Shown here: positions 61,195 through 64,000 of the stretch, piece after piece | Numbering within the stretch: the first letter of the stretch is position 1 | How the letters are laid out: each line of letters starts with the position of its first letter | Assembly (NCBI GenBank): GCA_002239105.1 | Contig: MPNQ01000003.1 | Coordinates: 155,316 to 219,315, forward strand | Source of the DNA: a marine group bacterium Sva0996 bin134 | GTDB lineage: Bacteria > Actinomycetota > Acidimicrobiia > Acidimicrobiales > Bin134 | Direction of reading: 5' to 3' | Length of the DNA: 64,000 nucleotides | Notes under the pieces: model-generated | The model's database searches: none | Told to the model about the DNA's origin: nothing | Seen by the model: only the letters and a program-made list of their open reading frames with translations | Program-made: the position numbers and the translations under genes

Positions 61195-62418
61195 ATGGAT
61201 TTCGACGAGACCCCCCAGGAAGCCGCTTTTCGAGCCGAGTGCATTGAGTGGCTGGACGCCAACCTCCCCGCCGATGGCGGAGGCCCCCGCGACCAGACGG
61301 CCATAACCATCTCGGACCCCGATGTCGAGAGGGCCTATGTGAACCGGTGCAAGGCCTGGCAGCGCACCAAGTACGACGGCGGCTGGGGATCGATCACCTG
61401 GCCCACCGAGTACGGCGGCAAGGGCTTAGGCGGCATTCAGGAGGGTATCTTCAAGGAGGAGGAGGCCAAGCGGGTGGCGGCCACCGGGGTGTTCGCGGTG
61501 GGCATCGGCATGGCTGGCCCGACCATCATCGCCCACGGCACCGACGCCCAAAAGGAGCGCTTCCTGCCCGCCATGCTCAAGGGCGAAGAGGTGTGGTGCC
61601 AGCTGTTCTCCGAGCCGGTCGCCGGGTCGGACCTCGGCGGGCTGCGCACCACCGCAGTGCGCGACGGCGACGAATGGGTGGTCAACGGCCAGAAGGTGTG
61701 GACCTCGGGCGCCCAATACAGCGACTGGGGCATTCTGCTGACCCGAACCGACCCCGACCAGCCCAAGCACCGGGGCATCACCTACTTCCTGGTGGACATG
61801 AACACCCCGGGCATCGAGGTGCGTCCGCTGGTCCAGATCACCGGCGCCGCCCACTTCAACGAGGTGTTCTTGTCGGATGTGCGGATCCCCCACGAGAACA
61901 TCCTGGGTGGGGTCAACACCGGCTGGGGACCCATCATGACGACGCTGTCCAACGAGCGGGCCCTGATAGGCGGATCCAACGCCCGTACCCGCTTCAATGA
62001 GTTGGTGAAGCTGGCCCAGCAAACCGGCACCGACCGCGATCTGATAATTCGCCAGGAGCTGGCCAAGACCTACACCCGCATGGAGATCCTGAAGTATCAG
62101 GGGTACCGGGTGCGGACCGCAGCCAGCCGTGGGGAGCTGCCTGGGCCCGAGAGTTCCACCATGAAGCTGGCCATCTCTCTTCACTTTGGCGAGATGGGCG
62201 ACTTGGTGATGGCCATGAGCGGGGCCGCCGGGATGCTCCACGGGGACAGCGCCCGAGACGAGGGGCGCTGGCAATACGAGTTCTTGGGCCAGTGGGCGTC
62301 GCGCATCGGCGGAGGCACCGACAACATCCAGCGCAACACCATCGGCGACAAAGTGCTGGGCCTCCCCCCCGACATCCGCGTGGACAAAGGCGTCCCGTTT
62401 AGGGATATACCGAGTTAA
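61195..62418 (+). CDS. Acyl-CoA dehydrogenase family protein
   Basis: This 407-residue protein contains QLFSEPVAGSDLGGLRTTAV (flavin/substrate binding), PKHRGITYFLVDM and the C-terminal RIGGGTDNIQRNTIGDKVLGLP, the standard FAD-contact motif. It belongs to the FadE group frequent in actinobacterial steroid and lipid degradation. It is divergent from the LLM enzyme and convergent with the SDR gene. Confidence 0.93.
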   Translation: MDFDETPQEAAFRAECIEWLDANLPADGGGPRDQTAITISDPDVERAYVNRCKAWQRTKYDGGWGSITWPTEYGGKGLGGIQEGIFKEEEAKRVAATGVFAVGIGMAGPTIIAHGTDAQKERFLPAMLKGEEVWCQLFSEPVAGSDLGGLRTTAVRDGDEWVVNGQKVWTSGAQYSDWGILLTRTDPDQPKHRGITYFLVDMNTPGIEVRPLVQITGAAHFNEVFLSDVRIPHENILGGVNTGWGPIMTTLSNERALIGGSNARTRFNELVKLAQQTGTDRDLIIRQELAKTYTRMEILKYQGYRVRTAASRGELPGPESSTMKLAISLHFGEMGDLVMAMSGAAGMLHGDSARDEGRWQYEFLGQWASRIGGGTDNIQRNTIGDKVLGLPPDIRVDKGVPFRDIPS

Positions 62419-62421
62419 ACC

Positions 62422-63321
62422 TCAGCTGGCGCCGTATACCGGGGCCGGATCGGGCGAACCGGCAATAGAGGCGTGCACTGCGTCGCCCACCTCGGCAGCG
62501 GCAAACTTCCGGCCCACGTCGACAACGTGCCCGTGCTGCCAGCCGTCGCACACGTTGAGCGCCCCGCCGGCGATCTCGAACACCCGCCCGGTCACGTCGC
62601 AGGCGTCCGATCCCAGCCACACCACCAGCGGTGAGGCATTGGCCGGGTCCTTGTCGTCCCAGCCGTCGGGGGCCTCCTCGGTATACATGATCCCCGCGGT
62701 CATGCGGGTGCGGGCGTCGGGGGCGATGGCGTTCACCGTCACCCCGTAGCGGCCCCACTCAGCAGCCTGCTGAACGGTCAGCGCCGCTACCCCGGCCTTG
62801 GCCGCGGCGTAGTTGCCCTGGCCGATCGACCCCAAGAGCCCAGCCCCGGAGCTGGTGTTGATCAGCCGCCCCCGCACGTTCTCGCCGGCTTTGGACCGGT
62901 CCCGCCAGTGGGCCACCGCGTGGCGGGCCGGGGCGAAATGCCCCTTGAGGTGAACCCGCATGATGGCGTCCCACTCCGGTTCGCTCATGTTGGCCAGCAT
63001 CCGGTCGCGCAAGAAGCCAGCGTTGCACACCAGCGTGTCTAGGCGGCCCCACATCTGCACGGCCTGGGCGATCATGGCCTCGGCCTGGTCCCAATCGGCC
63101 ACATCGGCGGCGTTGGCCTCGGCCTCGCCGCCCATGGCCCGGATCTCGGCCACCACTTCCTGGGCCGGTTCCGAGGCCCCGCCGGAGCCGTCTCGATCCA
63201 CCCCCAAGTCGTTCACCAGCACTCTGGCCCCCTCGGCGGCAAACTCCAGGGCGTGGGCCCGGCCCAACCCCCGGGCCGCTCCGGTGATCACCACTACCCG
63301 ACCCTCAGCGATGCCGGGCAC
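62422..63321 (-). CDS. Short-chain dehydrogenase/reductase
   Basis: This 299-residue SDR has the cofactor motif TGAARGLGRAHALEFA near residue 15 and CNAGFLRD. The catalytic set is S (INTSSGAGLLG) with Y-x-x-x-K in GNYAAAKAG. It resembles the peroxisomal multifunctional-enzyme-type hydroxyacyl-CoA dehydrogenases. It follows the thiolase-like gene by two bases, so both are likely in one beta-oxidation-like operon. Confidence 0.92.
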   Translation of the reverse strand: MPGIAEGRVVVITGAARGLGRAHALEFAAEGARVLVNDLGVDRDGSGGASEPAQEVVAEIRAMGGEAEANAADVADWDQAEAMIAQAVQMWGRLDTLVCNAGFLRDRMLANMSEPEWDAIMRVHLKGHFAPARHAVAHWRDRSKAGENVRGRLINTSSGAGLLGSIGQGNYAAAKAGVAALTVQQAAEWGRYGVTVNAIAPDARTRMTAGIMYTEEAPDGWDDKDPANASPLVVWLGSDACDVTGRVFEIAGGALNVCDGWQHGHVVDVGRKFAAAEVGDAVHASIAGSPDPAPVYGAS

Positions 63322-63323
63322 CG

Positions 63324-64000
63324 CTAGAGCTCCGGGTTGAGCTCAGATGACACCATCCACATGGCGTAGTACTGGGCAGCGCCGCCGTAGGCATGGCCGA
63401 CGGAGATCTTGGCCCCTGGCACCTGGTATTCGCCGGCAGTGCCCCGCACCTGATTGGCCGCCTCCAAACAGCGGATCATGCCCGACGCTCCGATGGGGTT
63501 GGACGACAAAACGCCGCCCGACATGTTCACCGGGAACGACCCGCCCAACTCGGTGTCGCCCGCATCGGTCATCTTCCACCCCTCGCCCTCTTCGGCGATG
63601 AGGTGTCCCTCCAACCACATTGGCTCGTACCACGAAAACGGCACGTACAGCTCGGCGCAGTCAATCTGCTCTCGGGGATTGGTGATTCCCGCCTTGCGAT
63701 ACAGGGCCTCGGAGCACTCCACCCCGGCTTGGGGCCGCACCGTGTCGCGTCCGGGGAACTGGCCGAACTCGGTGCGCTTGGCGTGGGAGATCACCCAGGC
63801 CGGTGGCCGGCCTGACTTCTTGGCGATGTCGTCGTTGCCCAGAACCATGGCCGCCGCGCCATCAGATGAGGGACACGACTCCAGGAAGTGAAGCGGATCC
63901 CACAGCATGGGCGACTCCCGCACCTTCTCAATGGAGATGTCGGGCAGGTGCAGGTGGGCGTACTCGTTCTTGAGGGCGTTGAGCCGGTCCTTCACCGCCA
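63324..64000 (-). CDS. Thiolase-fold (Ltp-like) protein, 3' part (5' end outside window)
   Basis: The frame is open to the right edge, so this is partial. The visible 225 residues (ESPMLWDPLHFLESCPSSDGAAAM, FSWYEPMWLEGH, VNMSGGVLSSNPIGASGMIR and GHAYGGAAQYYAMW) are a close paralogue of the protein at 12044-13210. It has the same His-to-Asn change in GHPxG and the same missing C-terminal catalytic Cys. It is therefore also unlikely to be a classic thiolase. Confidence 0.88.
   Translation of the reverse strand, partial: AVKDRLNALKNEYAHLHLPDISIEKVRESPMLWDPLHFLESCPSSDGAAAMVLGNDDIAKKSGRPPAWVISHAKRTEFGQFPGRDTVRPQAGVECSEALYRKAGITNPREQIDCAELYVPFSWYEPMWLEGHLIAEEGEGWKMTDAGDTELGGSFPVNMSGGVLSSNPIGASGMIRCLEAANQVRGTAGEYQVPGAKISVGHAYGGAAQYYAMWMVSSELNPEL

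Overview
The window is GC-rich, gene-dense DNA from an actinobacterium. Several gene types point that way: F420-type luciferase-like oxidoreductases, a PPOX/F420 protein, a DUF222-HNH endonuclease, paired acyl-CoA dehydrogenases, DUF35/thiolase pairs, and a hopanoid operon in the order seen in actinobacteria. My best guess is the class Acidimicrobiia. That placement is inference from gene content, not a database match.

Region 1 (1-31.7 kb, plus 59.9-64 kb) looks like ordinary chromosome. After the 3' end of an M1 aminopeptidase comes a tightly overlapping minus-strand hopanoid operon (9139 to 1503: hpnC, hpnD, hpnE, polyprenyl diphosphate synthase, squalene-hopene cyclase, hpnG, hpnH). Upstream of it lie a MerR-TetR fusion regulator and two inverted repeats. 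Next are a ferredoxin and its reductase, a small lipoprotein, and a CoA-metabolism block. That block has two thiolase-fold proteins without the usual nucleophilic Cys, two DUF35 OB-fold partners, a lone PEP-utiliser swivel domain and an alcohol dehydrogenase. Beyond it are a luciferase-like oxidoreductase, an MFS exporter, a crotonase, a pair of acyl-CoA dehydrogenases, PII, a GntR regulator, a class II aldolase, an M1 lipoprotein peptidase, nitroreductase, DUF418, PPOX, a YedK/HMCES-type protein and an HNH endonuclease. The right end returns to lipid-type catabolism, with a second thiolase-fold paralogue running off the window.

Region 2 (31.9-48.8 kb) is a complete type I-G (formerly I-U) CRISPR-Cas locus: cas3, csx17/cas8g, csb1/cas7, csb2/cas5-cas6, a cas4-cas1 fusion and cas2, all on the minus strand. 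A leader and a very long array follow. I count 104 canonical 36-nt repeats plus two decayed ones at the far (old) end. The cas genes are visibly more AT-rich than the flanks, which suggests transfer. Individual spacers can be read: one near-identical pair, two that are perfect terminator-like hairpins, one encoding a DPPYNTG methyltransferase motif, and one covering a ribosome-binding site plus start codon.

Region 3 (49-59.9 kb) is an accessory and defence zone. It contains a stand-alone McrA-head-like protein, VapBC, HipBA with paired operators, a secreted-protein/cache-lipoprotein pair whose start codon sits behind a 12-nt poly-C tract, a graveyard of broken genes (a DnaB fragment, a possible Csb1-like fragment, an XRE C-terminus), a Panacea antitoxin with an interrupted partner, and a single-polypeptide MNT-HEPN protein. 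The most informative unexplained signals are in this zone: the poly-C switch, a copied promoter plus start region joined to a DnaB fragment, and the remodelled Panacea module.
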